Positions 45,001 through 58,600 of a stretch of 64,000 bases of DNA are shown here, one piece after another. This DNA is from Scolanthus callimorphus (Eukaryota > Cnidaria > Anthozoa > Actiniaria > Edwardsiidae). Location: NCBI GenBank assembly GCA_033964015.1, contig CM066924.1, positions 24,548,280-24,612,279 of the forward strand, read 5' to 3'. Both the position numbers and the translations under genes were made by a program. Each line of letters begins with the position of its first letter. The stretch's first letter is position 1. The notes below the pieces were generated by a model. The model searched no databases and was not told the DNA's origin. It was given only the letters and a program-made list of their open reading frames with translations.

Positions 45001-48000
45001 AATATGGTATGTCGATAAGGGAAGTACAGGTGGCTAAATCATGGTGTAAAAGTTAAATGAAGCCTTCGGCTGACAAACTTGAGGTCGACGGTGAAGCACT
45101 TTACCCGCTTTCTGTATCAGAGCTCCATTTGAAAGGGATTCAAAACTATAAGCAAGCTACTCGGAACAGAGAAAAGTCGATACGGTTTAAGCCTCATTGC
45201 CAGGGACATTTGCCAGGCTATCTATTTCTTCGTTATTTAAGAAGATTTTCCTCTCAAACTTTCCCAATTTACTAATTTTAGGCTGCTCTTTCCAGCTATG
45301 GTGATGGATGTTTTCGTCGCCTCCTGTGGAAAAAAACTTCGGAAAAGTCTATTGCGCTACGGATCGTTTTTTTTTATCATATCAAGGAAAATTTCGCGAA
45401 AAATGTTCGTCATTCCGGTGTTGCAAAACTTCCTTATTAGGGAATCCCCCTAATAATCCCTTATTTTTTTTATCATATCTTAGCGAAAAAAGAACTTGCA
45501 AATACTCGAGAAGCGTCGTACCCTTGATCACCATTTTCTCACGGCCAAAGCACCTGAGACGATATTTGAAAACATCAGGCATCCCAGACAGATTCGGTAA
45601 AAACTACAACACTCTCTTGATATGATGTAAAAATATAACTAAACGTGACTCTTTTTTTTTCTAAGGAATTCCAAGCATATGTGCACATACACCAAATATG
45701 GGAAGACCCAAGATTGGCTTTTGGGGACGCCAATGATTCCATCGTTCTTCAAGGTGACGAGGTGGACTCGATTTGGCTTCCTGACATCTTTGTCGTCAAC
45801 GCAAGAAAAATGCACGTGGGAAAGAATGACCGGTATACAATCATCACTGGAAATGGCACCGTCTATTATTGGATAAGGTATGAACAAGCAAAATCATTTC
45901 AGATCATTTCCAGCTTGATCTAGAATCTAGACGTAAGGTTCTCGATCGTCAAACCTGGTGACTTGTGACTGTCTCAGTGAAAAGTGTAATATTACTATAA
46001 TTTTAAACAAATTATCAAAATATAATAAAAAACAAAAGATGTATACTTCAATCCAAAATGATACATAACAGATCTATGATGAGGCGTAATCAATCGAGAC
46101 AATCAAAGATTGCTCCTCATAAACTCAGTCTGTATATTTCCTACAATTGTCAGAAAACGAGATTTCGATACAGCTATCTAAAATTCCAAGATTTCAAGAA
46201 TCCCTAAGAATTCCGCGGGATTTTTCATTTCCCGAACAACCATTCGCCAACGCTTTCAGAACATCGTCATCATTTTGATGGTTCGATGGAATCTTCGACT
46301 AAAACGTATAAGCCGCCTTCATCTAATCGATCTTGCTGATTTCTATTTGCAGGACATTATTAACACTAGCAGTTGATATGGACCTTCGAAATTATCCAAT
46401 GGATGAACAAAATCTCATGTTTGTCTTCGAAAGTTGTAAGTTATATAGTGTTTACTTTAGCGCTGGAACTTCGTAGCTCCTAGCTTAGCTTTGCATACAC
46501 CGAATTCCTATTCGCTTATTCCAGACAAAGATGAAAGAGACTTCTATTTCAGTCAAAAACCATGCTCTTCAAGAGATCACATCACAGAGACTACACATGT
46601 TCTGAACAGTTCGTACCATCTGATTAAATATTGACAGAATTAAAGGAGCTAAAACATACAGAGTTTTGTATGGACTTTTCACTGGAAGCCTTTCCAGCCT
46701 CGTTTTGGTGTATTTAGACTATTGCAGATGCTTATATCTCGTCCATTATTCAATGGTTTCAATTCAACTCAACACATCTTTTAGAAGTCATCAAGCGCTA
46801 TAGCTTTTGATAATTAATTTTCCTTTCAACATCTCTAATATCAAGAGTGGATTAACAAGAGTTAGAATCTTTCCCTATTGTATTTGTCCACATCACAGTC
46901 AGAAAAGTGTCTATTTTTAGATTTGAGTTTCGCGCGCGAAAGTATTCGAATGCTCAGGTTCGAATGCTCGTATACCAATACACAGCAAAATAGAGAATAT
47001 CCTACCTTATCTTTGCGATTTTAACGGTTTTTCCATTGATCTGCGATTTAATTTAGGCTGGATCTCACAACTGTTCGCGTGGCGAGAAAGTGGGAACCCT
47101 GTGGATGACGAATTTTCGCGGGCATCCTAGTTCTAAAAATAGACACTTTCTGACTGTGATTCGGGCGTACATAGTAAATATGGAAAACTTGGTAATCCAC
47201 TCTTGCTAATATATAATAGCTTTAAATTTTATGCCTTATGCAAATGAAAAGTGGCCATTATGAATAAGGCTATAGAGCAGTTTTCACATGACTGTCGTGA
47301 AAGTAATTGCAATTGAGCAATCATTAGCCAATCAGAATCGAGAGAAATCACAACTTGCTCCTAAATGGCTTTTTTCTCAGCCAATCACAAGCCGAACCAA
47401 TTACTAAGTAATTACACAATTGTATTTACTACAGAATTTGATTGGCTGAGGAAAACGAGTAGCCAATGAGAACGCAAAGCAATCGCAATTACATAACAAG
47501 TCTTGACAGTCATGTGAAAGCCGCTCTAAGGTTCACCATCAACTGATGATCAGTCGGCTCCACCAAATGAGGAAAGAAGGCAAAAATAATTGTCTCCGTC
47601 AGGTTCTAATTGGATGAGAGGGGGCTCGAGTCGAGAAGGAGTGTAGGGGGTTTACTGCCGCTTTGTTAGAAACCTATCACAACCATAATTACAAATATGT
47701 GAATACCATAAGAATAACATAGAGTTTTATGTTTGTCATCAAGGCCGTGCTAGAAATTTCTGTCTGGGGGGACAAGCCTTACTTTCGCCACATGCTGACA
47801 CTAAATTTTTTACTTCGCTGGGGGAGGGGGCAACTGCGGCCCTATACCCCCTCTCGGTCCCTTGCTAGCTACAACACTGGTTTAAGTGTTGTAATATATA
47901 GATTTAGCCACTGGCTAAAAGCGGAGCTCCTGGTTATAAATTTTCTGTGTGAATGAAAGGGATTCCTATGTGTACATGGTTTACATGGTTGCTTAGAGTC

Positions 48001-50974
48001 CTCCCTTCATAGATGATGTCATCGATGACGTCATATCACGTGACCACTCATTTCATCTGGTGACCTAGACTACACTCCCCAAGTATGGTTGTTTTAGAGT
48101 CTTTCCTTCACGAGATATTGACTTTTCAAGCACAGATGACGTCATCGATGACGTCACATCACGTGACCACTTCATTTCGCTCATCTGGTGAGCTGGTTTA
48201 CATTACCCAAGTTTGGTTGGTTTAGAGTCTTCCTTTCATGAGATATTAATTTTTGAAGCGTAGATGACGTCATCGATGACGTTATATCACGTGACCACCT
48301 CATTTCGCTCATCTGGTGGCCTAGACTACACTACCCAAGTTTTGTTGTCTTTAAGTCTTCCCTTCACGAGATATTGATTTTTCAAGCATATATGACGTCA
48401 TCGATGACGTCATATCACGTGACCACCTCATTTCGCTCATCTGGTGGCCTAGACTACACTACCCAAGTTTGGTTGTTTAAGAGTCTTCCTTCACGAGATA
48501 TTGATTTTTAAGCATAGATGACGTCATCGATGACGTCATATCACGTGACCACTTCATTTCGCTCATCTGGTGGCCTAGACTACACTACCCAAGTTTTGTT
48601 GTCTTAGAGTCTTCCCTTCATGAGATATTGATTTTTGAAGCATAGATGACGTCATCGATGACGTCATATCACGTGACCACCTCATTTCGTTCATCTGGTG
48701 GCCTAGACTACACTACCCAAGTTTGGTTGTTTTAGAGTCTTCCCTTCACGAGATATTGATTTTTCAAGCATAGATGACGTCATCGATGACGTCACATCAC
48801 GTGTCCGTGTTAAAGCACCCCCCTTGTGGCATAGACAAAATATCCCAAGTGTGGTTGTCTTAGCATCTTCCCTTGAGGAGATATAATTTTTTCTTTGCAT
48901 ACCACAGGGCTCCCATGTGTACACGGACGGACGGACGGACGGACGGACGACGGACGGACGGACGGACGGCGTACGCTATAGGTTTAATACCAGAAAAATA
49001 AAGAAAAAATCATATCTCCCGAAGGGTAGCTTCTATAGAAGCCAAACTTGGACAAAGTTTCAAAGACCATAAGAGGAACTCTATACCAAAGTCACGTGCC
49101 CTTACGTCATCAATGACGTCATCAAAATGATCCATAATGCTCGTGACGTTCAAAAATCAACTCGATAGTATACTATACGTTTTTCCCTTAGGTATGGTGC
49201 TCCGCTTGCGCGGGCCTTCGGCCCGCGCAGGAGCTCCGCTATAAATTGTTTATATCATTCCAAATAAATATGTCTGTCTGTCTGTCTATCCAAATAATAT
49301 TTGGCACATGTTTGATTTCCAGTAGGTGTTTGCTAAATAAATTAACACTTTATATTATCTCCTGGCTGTAGATACGCATACTGCAAGCATGTTTAATGTA
49401 ACGTGGCTGCCAACGATGTTTCAAACAAAAGAATTTGCAGCATTTTATCTGGTGTCATACAAACATACAGCTTCTACCTTCCAAGCAGGTAGTACCTTTG
49501 TAGTAATAATCTGAATAATATAAGTTGTGTTGTGTACGTCGTTTTCATACACATTTAGGCTACTGAAATTTCCATCCTAGAAACGTGAGATGGAAAATAA
49601 ATCCCTTCTGAAAGCCATTAATAGCGCCATTGTTGTAAAACCAGTAATCGGTGGAGCACGCAGGCACGCCACGGTCCTGGACGAAGTTGTGACATTTGCG
49701 TGCAGATGCCACTTTAAAACACAACACAAGCTCTGCTAGCAGGAAACCACAAGAGTTATTATCGATGTAAAAAGAGGGTGAAAGGATGAGGCAACGCATC
49801 GAACGAAAAAACAATGAACTCACCGTATCACAAACACTTGATATCTCTCTACAGAAACTGGGGAACATCAAAAGTTCATTCTGTCGACCAAGGCCAAAAG
49901 AAGACTTGGCTACTTTGTGGTGCAGTTCTACTTCCCATGCACAGTCTGCTCTGTTATTTCCTGGTTCCCATTCTTCATGGACCGATATGCCATTGGTGAT
50001 CGAGTGGCACTTTCAATTACGACCCTGTTGACAGAAATGTTCCTGTTTCAGTACATCAACAGCGCCATGCCTCAAGTCAGCTACATCAAGGCGGCAGATG
50101 AGTATATAATGGTCTCCTTTCTGCTTTCGTTTTTTGCTCTCCTTGAAAACATTCTGGTGTATTTGTATCGCGATGATGTCAAGAGGAAGAAAAGTAAGCG
50201 GGACAAGAACAAGGAAAGAACAGAAGAGAGAACAGAAGAGGTAAACAAATTTTACAAGCAAGAAATGCTGGGATATTTTATGAACTTGTACAGCAGTTCT
50301 AGGCAGTTCTATTTCTATTTCTAGGCCTAATGTTATAACGTTCCATTCATGACTACTTTTCAATAATAAATACGGATAGTCAGGAGCCAACGTTGCTCAC
50401 TGATACTCCCTTGGCCAGTTTATGCTTTTCCTACTCGAGGATCCAATGCTTCAGTGCCCTCTGGGCACCAGAGTCTCCAAGCTTCACTCCTCGTTTATTG
50501 ACACGGTGACAGTAAACGGATGAAGCTTGTCAAAGCTTGGAGACTCTACATCGTACGCAGGGTAAATACTTCAGCTAAATATGGTTAGTTTTAAATATGT
50601 AAACTGCATTGAAGGAAGTCTAGCCTCATATAGATGTGGAGTCGTTAATAACCCTAGCTAAACAATTCCACAATAGTAGAGGAAGACGTTTATTTCACTT
50701 AGTTCCGATCAACAATTTCATTTTGAAACAGAGATATAGCACTTGTTGAGATACTAAACATTTTCACTCTCTATAGGTCAGCTTAAGTCCCTCAAACAAT
50801 GTCGCACTTGGGGAGATCGGGAAGTCGACTGCGCATGCGTGGCATGATGATCAGCCCAATCACCAACCCTCGGCAAGATCAGCAAAGGAGCTAGACATCA
50901 GCAAGTTTATTGATCAGGCATCTAGAGTAGTCTTCCCCGTAGGTTACATAGTCTTTGTCCTTGCTTATTTGTGA
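42016..50974 (+). CDS. pLGIC subunit (GABA-A/glycine receptor-like), gene 4, ends damaged
   Basis: Core exons are intact and in frame: 44480-44571, 44939-45006, 45666-45877, 46353-46435, 49372-49488, 49855-50240, 50777-50974. Features: NLT site; loop D-like HIHQIW; loop A-like WLPDIF; NYPMDEQ Pro-loop with Val and Leu at the cysteine positions; M1 FYFPC; AIGDR before M2 (Asp at -1'); M3; a highly charged KRKKSKRDKNKERTEE loop; M4. The signal exon (42016-42082) is 67 nt against 68 in genes 2 and 5, and its ATG frame stops after 20 codons, although the shifted frame reads LLAELVLLAM. Exon 2 must use the acceptor CATCAG at 44479 to keep phase. In the last exon one base is missing near 50971, so translation stops after VLAYL and loses about nine tail residues. 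This is either early pseudogene decay or an assembly error. Confidence 0.8.
42083..44479 (+). other. Gene 4 intron 1
   Basis: About 2.4 kb, AT-rich. It holds a small hairpin near 43842-43867 (CACTGACCATC/GATGGTCAGTG) and the foldback listed separately. Nothing else was recognised. Confidence 0.4.
44022..44214. repeat. Foldback with GGGAATTTCTGCAGA arms
   Basis: ACAGGGAATTTCTGCAGAAA (44025) and TCTGCAGAAATTCCCTGTG (44193) are inverted, as are CATCCATGGGAAAAGCTGAA and TTCAGCTTTCCCATGGATGG inside. It produces long mirror-image open frames that are not genes. Confidence 0.85.
45007..45665 (+). other. Gene 4 intron 3
   Basis: Non-coding. T-runs near 45366 and 45468 sit beside two CATATC-type repeats. 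No feature was recognised. Confidence 0.35.
46848..47212. mobile_element. TIR element in gene 4 intron 5
   Basis: The left arm has TCAAGAGTGGATTA and CACAGTCAGAAAAGTGTCTA; the right arm has the inverse (TAGACACTTTCTGACTGTG, then TAATCCACTCTTG). The arms are about 80 bp with a short gap between the inverted blocks. Confidence 0.75.
47273..47528 (-). mobile_element. MITE family A copy
   Basis: Inverse of the 29802-30077 copy: starts near AGAGCAGTTTTCACATGACT and ends CATGTGAAAGCCGCTCTA. It has the same CCAATCA/TGATTGGCT pattern. It lies in gene 4 intron 5. Confidence 0.85.
48003..48830 (+). repeat. Seven-unit array (about 126 bp) of a CRE-like palindrome
   Basis: Unit starts at about 48012, 48135, 48263, 48391, 48517, 48645 and 48773, with spacings of 123-128. 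Most units carry the perfect 20-bp palindrome TGACGTCATCGATGACGTCA, i.e. two TGACGTCA sites around ATCGAT, followed by ATCACGTGAC with an E-box-like CACGTG. The rest of the unit (CATCTGGTGGCCTAGACTAC, CCCAAGTTTGGTTG) varies more than the core. It lies inside gene 4 intron 5. Relatives are at 19430-19640, 23183-23290 and 25880-26045. Confidence 0.9.
48923..48969 (+). repeat. GGAC microsatellite
   Basis: About eleven ACGG units with one break, directly after the palindrome array. A second simple repeat (TCTG) is at 49270-49288. Between them, at 49199-49242, is a strong GC-rich hairpin (CGCGGGCC...GGCCCGCGC). Confidence 0.85.
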
Positions 50975-50999
50975 AAGGTTTGACATACTATAATTGAGT

Positions 51000-51385
51000 G
51001 ACAGAGCGGAAATGACCTGTTTAGATCACTAAATTTCAAATAATAAGGTCAGGTTAACTCAAATAAGCTTGATTTTTTGCATACAGACTCCTTGCCTGAT
51101 TAAAAACAAAATATCAAAAATGACTTTTTTCTAATGGATCCGTCTTTGAGATATTATGCTTTCAACTTTGGTTTTTGTACCATTTTATGGGAGAATTAGT
51201 ACTTTGATCAGGAATTATGCAAACTTTGTTCAATCATATCTAAAATTCATATTCTTCAAATTTCTTAAAAATTTGGAATTAAGCTTTTGGTCATAGAAAC
51301 TCTTTGTATACGGAATCTTGAGCTTATATATTAAAATATGACGAAGTTAGACATTCATTTTGGTCATTTCCGCTCTGTCTAATTG
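51000..51385. mobile_element. MITE family G copy after gene 4
   Basis: GACAGAGCGGAAATGAC (51000) is inverted at GTCATTTCCGCTCTGTC (51363-51379). A relative is at 54218-54575. It starts right after the former stop codon of gene 4 and so lies in its 3' UTR region. Confidence 0.75.
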
Positions 51386-51402
51386 AGTAAATCCCATTGT
51401 TG

Positions 51403-51820
51403 ACTCTGCCAGAGCTCCCCAGTTCGTCACCTGGGGAGTGGTTCTGGTGACAGCCATTGACGCATGCGCTAGATTTAATACAGAGCCGTTGAGGGGTCAT
51501 TCTCGTACCCAGAGCTCCCAGGCTCGTCACCTCGCGGGGAGGCTCTGGTGACAGCCACCGACGCATGCGTATAAGAAAATGGTGGTTTTATGCCTCAGAA
51601 TTACTTTTAGAGCGTTCAAGTCGGAGGCACAGGTCGAAAAGACGACTAGGAAACGAATGCCAGTGTTATTTTGACCGATCCGTTTTTATAAAGCGAGATT
51701 AAGCTACTTATGTACGCGTGCGCGCCATTTCAGCCAATCAGCGAAGACCCTCAAATGGATGTCACCAGAGCCTCCCCTGCGAGGCGACGGGCCGGGGAGC
51801 TCTGGGTTGGAGAATGTTGA
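51403..51820. mobile_element. MITE family F copies, rearranged
   Basis: CCAGAGCTCCCC/CGGGGAGCTCTGG ends, with CTCTGGTGACAGCC and GACGCATGCG blocks occurring twice on the left (51405-51475 and 51500-51565) and the inverse near 51752-51815. It looks like one MITE F with a partial duplication and an unrelated insert (51570-51750). Confidence 0.65.
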
Positions 51821-51829
51821 GAGGCAGAA

Positions 51830-52602
51830 TATTATGCGCATGCCCCAATGTTTAAAATCAGCAAATATCAACGAACTCTCTCAAATCAGTGGCTTTCACC
51901 AGAAGTGCCTTTTGTCGTCTGGATTTGGAAGTCTCGAATCAAACTTGGTAACATGCTGCGATATAACACTAGCCTGTGTCCCAGCCGGAAATTGGCCCCG
52001 TAAAGTCGGTCTGCGAAGTAAATGATGCTAGTTCTCTTGAAACCCAGACGCTATAAACACATGTTCAACACTGGCCTCCTTTCGACGCTAACATTTGAGC
52101 TCGTCATACCGGCTCTATCCACCTCTATTGCAAGCCTTTTTAATTCCTTTCTCTCTGTAAAATTGCCCTGCTTCTTCAAAAACAGATTTTGTGTAAGAAA
52201 CGAGGGTACAAAATATATAAATTGCGAGATGTTTTTAGACTCCTATCAGACGGAAACGCAATTGGACAGGACGTCTTATCACAGAGTGTGTTAGATCAGG
52301 TGTGGTCTAATGCCACAAGATGAAAATGCATGATATATTTTCTCTCTAGCGCACTCGGAGGTCAAATCAAGAGATCGTCCGTTGTTTCGCAGTTGGACTT
52401 TTCAAAGTTCTGGCTGCATGCAGTAGATAACATTAGTATTCAGTACTCATTAGCAACTCGCAAGCGTTATGTGTAGTTAATTGATTTGCAGAAGTAGCCA
52501 AATCTCTCCATCAATTATTAAATGGTCAGAAAAGCGGGCAGAAATTAGCCAAACATCTGTACCTTACTTTCGATTTTTAAACAAAATCACGGTGGCGCAG
52601 TC
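51830..52602. other. Intergenic, gene 4 to gene 5
   Basis: Spacer before the gene 5 signal exon. An open frame at 52022-52294 has no recognisable domain and is probably chance. No core promoter motif can be assigned. Confidence 0.35.
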
Positions 52603-55600
52603 ATGCAAAGGAAACTGCTTCCAACGTTTTGGTATTTGTTAGTACTGGCCGTACTTGGGAAAGAACTAGGGTAAGTAAGTGTTGTCCCCAAATTGTATAG
52701 ATCATCTCAAAATCTATAGCCTTGCCTTCGGATACATAATAGAGTTTTGCAAGCCAGATACAAAAATTAATCTTATTCACTTTCGGGAAAGGCGCGGATA
52801 GAGAAAAAATCGACCGGCTTCCCAATAAGTTAAATAAATACGACGGAGCTCTACCTTTCGCTGGTTCGACCTTTACGCCTGTACAAAGTGCATAGTTCGT
52901 TTTTGCATTAGACCTACGCCTAAAGAAATCCCCAAGTAAGTCTGTACTCTCGGCAGTATTAGCGCCATTAACTTGAGTTTGGAAAAATCTGGAGCTTTTA
53001 CAAGACCGTGTCATGTAGACTTGTCTGGATGCAAGTGTTCAAGTGCATTATATCTCTTCTGGGATATCAGTCCCTCTGTTCTCAAAAAGCGTGTAGCACT
53101 GAATTTTGATATTTGAATTCTTTAACCCCCGGGGGGGGGGGGGGGGGGGTCTCCCATGTAAGAGTGATAGGGGTGCTCGTCTGGACATCGGAAAATATAC
53201 CCTAAAAAATACCAGGACATAAAAAATCCAACCCATAAAAAATACCTTATAAAACAAAATGACCCCTAAAAAATACCAACAATAAACCTTTTTGTTATTG
53301 TTTATTGTTTCTCATCTCAAAACAAGCTTATTTTAGAGCTATAAATGAACGAAGAAAGAAAGAAAACGTTTTACTGGGTTTGCGACCCTTTCATTCATTT
53401 GCGTACCCCTAAAAAATACCATTAATTAGTGAAAGCCACAATTTTTCTCCGATACCCCCTAAAAAATACCTGAAACTCGATTTTGACCCCTAAAAAATAC
53501 GACGAACACCCCCTATCAGGTCGACATGTGAAGAACCCCCCCCCCGGGTCTTTAACACGTGAAATAAATACCAACGTTTTAACAAACTTTAACCGGGTTG
53601 GCCTAATTCGGCTTTATAGGAACACAAGACTCACATCATTTTGAAGCCTTATTATAAGCATTAATACGTACTAAGATGGTGCTGCACGAAAGTTAGAAAG
53701 GAGTGTAGGTTTGGAAAGCTAATCATATTGAAATTCTTTGCTGCTTCTATATCTATCCAGGCAAGTATGATTGTCAACAGGAGAACAGAAGATGGCATAA
53801 ACAAACGAAGTAGCATATTGAATCTGTGTCAAATGTTGTCTTTTCCTAGATTTCATATTTTCTAGACGGAAATTGAAAATTCTTTGATGCTTCTATATCT
53901 ATCCAGGCAGTTGATTGTCAACAAGAGAACAGAAGATGGCTTAAACTAACCATGAGGCAAAGAAGCATATTGAAATTTTGCCAGATGTTTTCTTTTCTTA
54001 GATTGGATATTTTCTAGACTGAAATTTAACTGTCTAGGTTAGCAAATAACATGCATTCGAGAAATGAGAACACGTTAAAGACACCTGTCACAATATAATT
54101 AAAAACATCTCTGCAGAAGCCAAAAGCCCTACGAATAATAACGTCATCTGTGTCGATGATCCTTGGCGAACAAGGGACAGAAAAGTCTACCATATAAAGT
54201 GCATTTCTTGGACTAGACGACAGAGCAGAAATGAGCTTTCTAGGAGTTTCTTACTTCGCTGTTTATCAATATATATATTATTATTTTTTATACACAAGTA
54301 GTCCTTATAGCCAAAAGAAGATATTGCAAGTTTTGATGAAATGTGAAGGGTATGATCTTTAGAAATTGGCTAAACTTAGGGAGGTGTGATACTTTGATCA
54401 GTACACAAATGAAAAGTTTCTTGGATATGTTTTGCCAGCTTTGTGCAGTTGTAAAAATTTAGTAAATTATACAGGTAAGAAATGTTTTTCACAAAAAAGT
54501 TTGAGAAATATAACTGCAGACGAATAAAATTATCAAAGAAACAATTATCACCAAATGTCATTTCTGCTCTGCCAAACTAGACTGTATACAGAGATCTTGA
54601 ATAAACCAAGATTTTTCCAATTTTCAAATAATTGTGGTCACTGTTCCAATCACGTTCCGCCTTAATTTCACCCTGTGAGCTTAAAAGGGTCGAAAGCCAG
54701 ATGATACTGACTGAGACGCCACGTCGGCTTTGAAAACAAAGTACGGATTCGGGTGTCATCATGCAGATCATGGATTGTGAAACAGTGATTCATTAACCGA
54801 GATGTTGTAAGGGAACAGCGCTGCGCACAGATGACGTCACACCAATTAAAAACTCAGACAAACAAATACAGTTATCCGTTTTATCACATATTATCAGTTT
54901 TCTCTCTAAAGAACGATACAACATGGTAAACTGGTAGTTCCACTCATTTAGCAGAGCTTATATGTACTCCTGCCCTGGCCCGTATTTCGAGCGGGATCCT
55001 TCTGAATGGGATTTCAGGGGGCTTGTTTGTCTCAGTCTCGTGATCTAATTTTAGTGCGCAGCGCTATTGAGAAATATGGAATGTATTGAGTAAAAGTTTA
55101 CAAGAACGATAGGAAGAATAAAAAAGGAAGAACACACTGGCAACACCGATAGCGTGCTTGCAAAACGTAGCTTTTACCAGGGGTGGTCCATCACTAGGCG
55201 CAAACAACATTACACACACGGAGATATTTTTGGATCGGATTTCTTTTGTTCTCACGCCGACATTATTTCAACAAGATGTTGAAACCAGAAAAAAAATAAG
55301 AGGATAATTACGAATGGTAGTAATATTTGGAATATCAAATTTGCGTCAGGATAAAGAAGACACGTACGGCATTCTTGTGTTTGGTAGGCCAAGCCGTTCT
55401 AAAATCGATTTTCAATTTTCAGTCAAGTGTAAGCTTCTGTGCATGCCCCAAATAATTAATGGGGTTTGAATAAAAACATTTTACTTTATTACTTTTTTTA
55501 AAAGACCGGTCTGTAATAGGGTTTTTACAAATGATTGCAGCACCCATTGTTTCCTAAAAAAAATAAGGGGTACATTGACGCAACGCAGTTGCCATGCGCG

Positions 55601-58600
55601 GCACGATTTCATAGGCGACTGGCAGTTGAAAGCTTACGTAACAAACCTTGACGACTATTTTGCTTACAACCACCTTAAATGGGAGACGCTTTCCTTCCTA
55701 GCGCCTATGCGAACGATGAGGAACCATCCATCCCACGAGGACAAGTGTCTAACCTGACTGCAGTCTACGACAAGATCTTCACAGGATACGACAAAAAAGA
55801 GAGGCCTTATTACAATGGTACTTCTATCACGGATATCAAGAAAAATCTGATTAAAAGTGTCGATTTCACAATTTTTAAATCTAAACTTACTGCGTCCCCT
55901 GATTGGCCATTTTTTAATTTGTCTCGCTCCTGATTGGCTAAGTGTATATACTTTGCGTTTAGTTTTAGATTTCAGTTTTTCATCTGAAATCCGCTCTAAA
56001 TAGAAATTTGTACAAACCGTATTTGTAATCCTTCGACATTTTCCTACCTATTTGCCACGCGAAATATCCCCAAAATCCTTCAAACGTTTCAGATAAGAAC
56101 CGTATGCTAAGCACCAGCTATTGCAAAGTACCACAGTTAGCCAATGAAACCCCTGGAAAACGACAGCTCTTTCTTGTTGGTATTTAAATGTATTTGCCAC
56201 CCAGCATCCCACCCTCAATCACACTAAGAATGACGTGACTATTATCAGTGTTACCTGCGTGAGAAAACAAAATGAAGATTTTGATAAATGTCTTGAAATG
56301 TTTCTTCGACAGTGAAGCCCGAGGAAATTAAAGTCGGTATTTATATCGTCTCTATAAGCCACATATCCGAGGAGAACATGGTATGTATCTATTCAATAGA
56401 ACCCGCGTACCCTTTGACGTTAGTGTCTGATCATTTAACAAGAAAAGTAAAAGCCGTCGAGAGAGACACCTTGAAACTTACCATTTCCCGCTTTATTTTT
56501 TACTGATATCCTCACAATATATGCTGGCCATGGAAAATACGCCATTCAGGTCCCGGATGTAGTTTCGTATAAAATGTACGAATGACGCATTTTCAGGCAA
56601 AACATTCATGTCCGTAAATACACCTATTTCAGAAAAGGTTGTACCGTCACAAATGTCTGTTGTAGCCCGCGGAGCATCATGGGAGAAACCAAGAAGAACG
56701 CAACAGACCTCCTCGGCTTGGGCGTAATGTTTTGCTCATTTCAGATCACGTGGCATTCCCATGAGTATTCTCTCTTTGTTTGGAATGATTCCATATTCAT
56801 ATATCCTTCGGTGCGTAGCAGAAAAACAAAGAGAGAATACTCATGGGAATGCCACGTGATCCTCGGCCCAAGCCGAGGAGGTCTATTCTCGTGTCATTCC
56901 AGTGCAACATTTGTTGCAACCGATGTATTGTAGAATCATTTGGCATAACGGGGTGATCACAGGGTTCCCACGTTTTCCGCTTTCAAAATTCCATGTCTTT
57001 AAGGACCTTTTCAAGGACTTTTCGAAAAATTTAATGACCTTTCATAATGAAAAATGCGGTTTTTCGCGCACCATAAGAGCAACATGGGCATCCTTTAGTT
57101 CAAAATTTTACAAGAAACGAACCAAACAAATTTCTTCAGGAAAATATTTCCATGACTTTTAACGACTTTGATGGGCTTTTGTAAATAGGACTTTCCAGGC
57201 CTGGAAAAGGACATTTCTAAAATCCATGACTTTCCAGGTTTTCAAGGACCCGTTGGAACCCTGGATAAGTACGGCTATTTATCCTTAAAAACAGTGGCCA
57301 TGATTCTGTTTTGGTAAAACTTATTTCCTCCCATGACGCATTGCGGGCTACAACGGACAGTTGTGATAGGGCAACCTGTTCTGAAATATGTGTATATTTG
57401 GGCGTTTCTGTCAAAGGAATCTCATATTTGCTGAAGTGTTCTGCTTTTTAAACTGTACGTGAAAAACCGTGATGAGTGTCCATGGCGTTTCTCCTTCAAG
57501 GAGTTCCAGGCGGACATTTACTATCGTCAAGTTTGGCAAGACCCGCGCTTGGCATTCGGAGACGGAAACAAGTCGATCATACTTCAAGGAGAAGACGTCA
57601 ACCGGATCTGGTTACCTGATATCTTTTTTGCTAACGCAAGAAAAGTAAAGATCGACAAAGATGTCACCTCTATAATTGTGACAGGGACGGGACAACTGTT
57701 TTACTCGTCAAGGTGAGTAAAGTCTCATAAGGCTGTGCAACCGAACGCGACGGGGGAGGGGAAAGGGAAGACATGGTCTTCTTCTCATCGTGGGGCAACT
57801 CAAACTGTTTTAGGTAATGGTATTCAATATTTAGGTAATTCAAAACATAATCTCGCTTTTGTAGTTATATGGGTAATATAATAATTGACCATGCCGCGAT
57901 TACGCGATTTCATTCAGTATCTACAGCAGGCCAGGTTCCGTGCCGCAGCACTTTTCAGTCATGCTCTATATCACTTTGCTTTGCAGGGTACTAGTGACAT
58001 TAGCCATAACCATGGATCTTCGGAACTATCCAATGGATGAACAAACGCTTTTTTTCGCCCTCGAAAGCTGTGAGTTAACAGTTAGTAAAAAGGCCCCTAT
58101 CACAAGCTCCTTTTAATACAAGAAAATATATTACGTAGAGAAATCTCGAAGTAACAATTTACAAACAAAATATAACTATTTGTTAACTTTAGCATTTCGA
58201 TAAGTACACATGTTAATACACTGCGAAAAAAACATATAAATGTTAAGTAGAAAAAACAAAGAAATAGGAAAGTGGCACAACAGCTTTACGCCAACTACTG
58301 TGACCCCCTTTTACCGTTTAATCGAAATTGTTATATAGAGCGGATTTCACATGACTGTCTAGACTTGTTATGTAATTTGCGTTCTCATTGGCTACTTGTT
58401 TTTCTCAGCCAATCAAATTATGTAGTAAATACAATTGTGGAAGTACTTAGTAATTGGTTCGGCTTGCAATTGGCTGAGAAAAAAGCCATTTAGGAGCAAG
58501 TCGTGATTTCTCTCGATTCTGATTGGCTAGTGATTGCTCAATTGCAATTGTTTTCACGACAGTCGTGTGAAAACCGCTCTAAATAGACTTTAATTTAACA

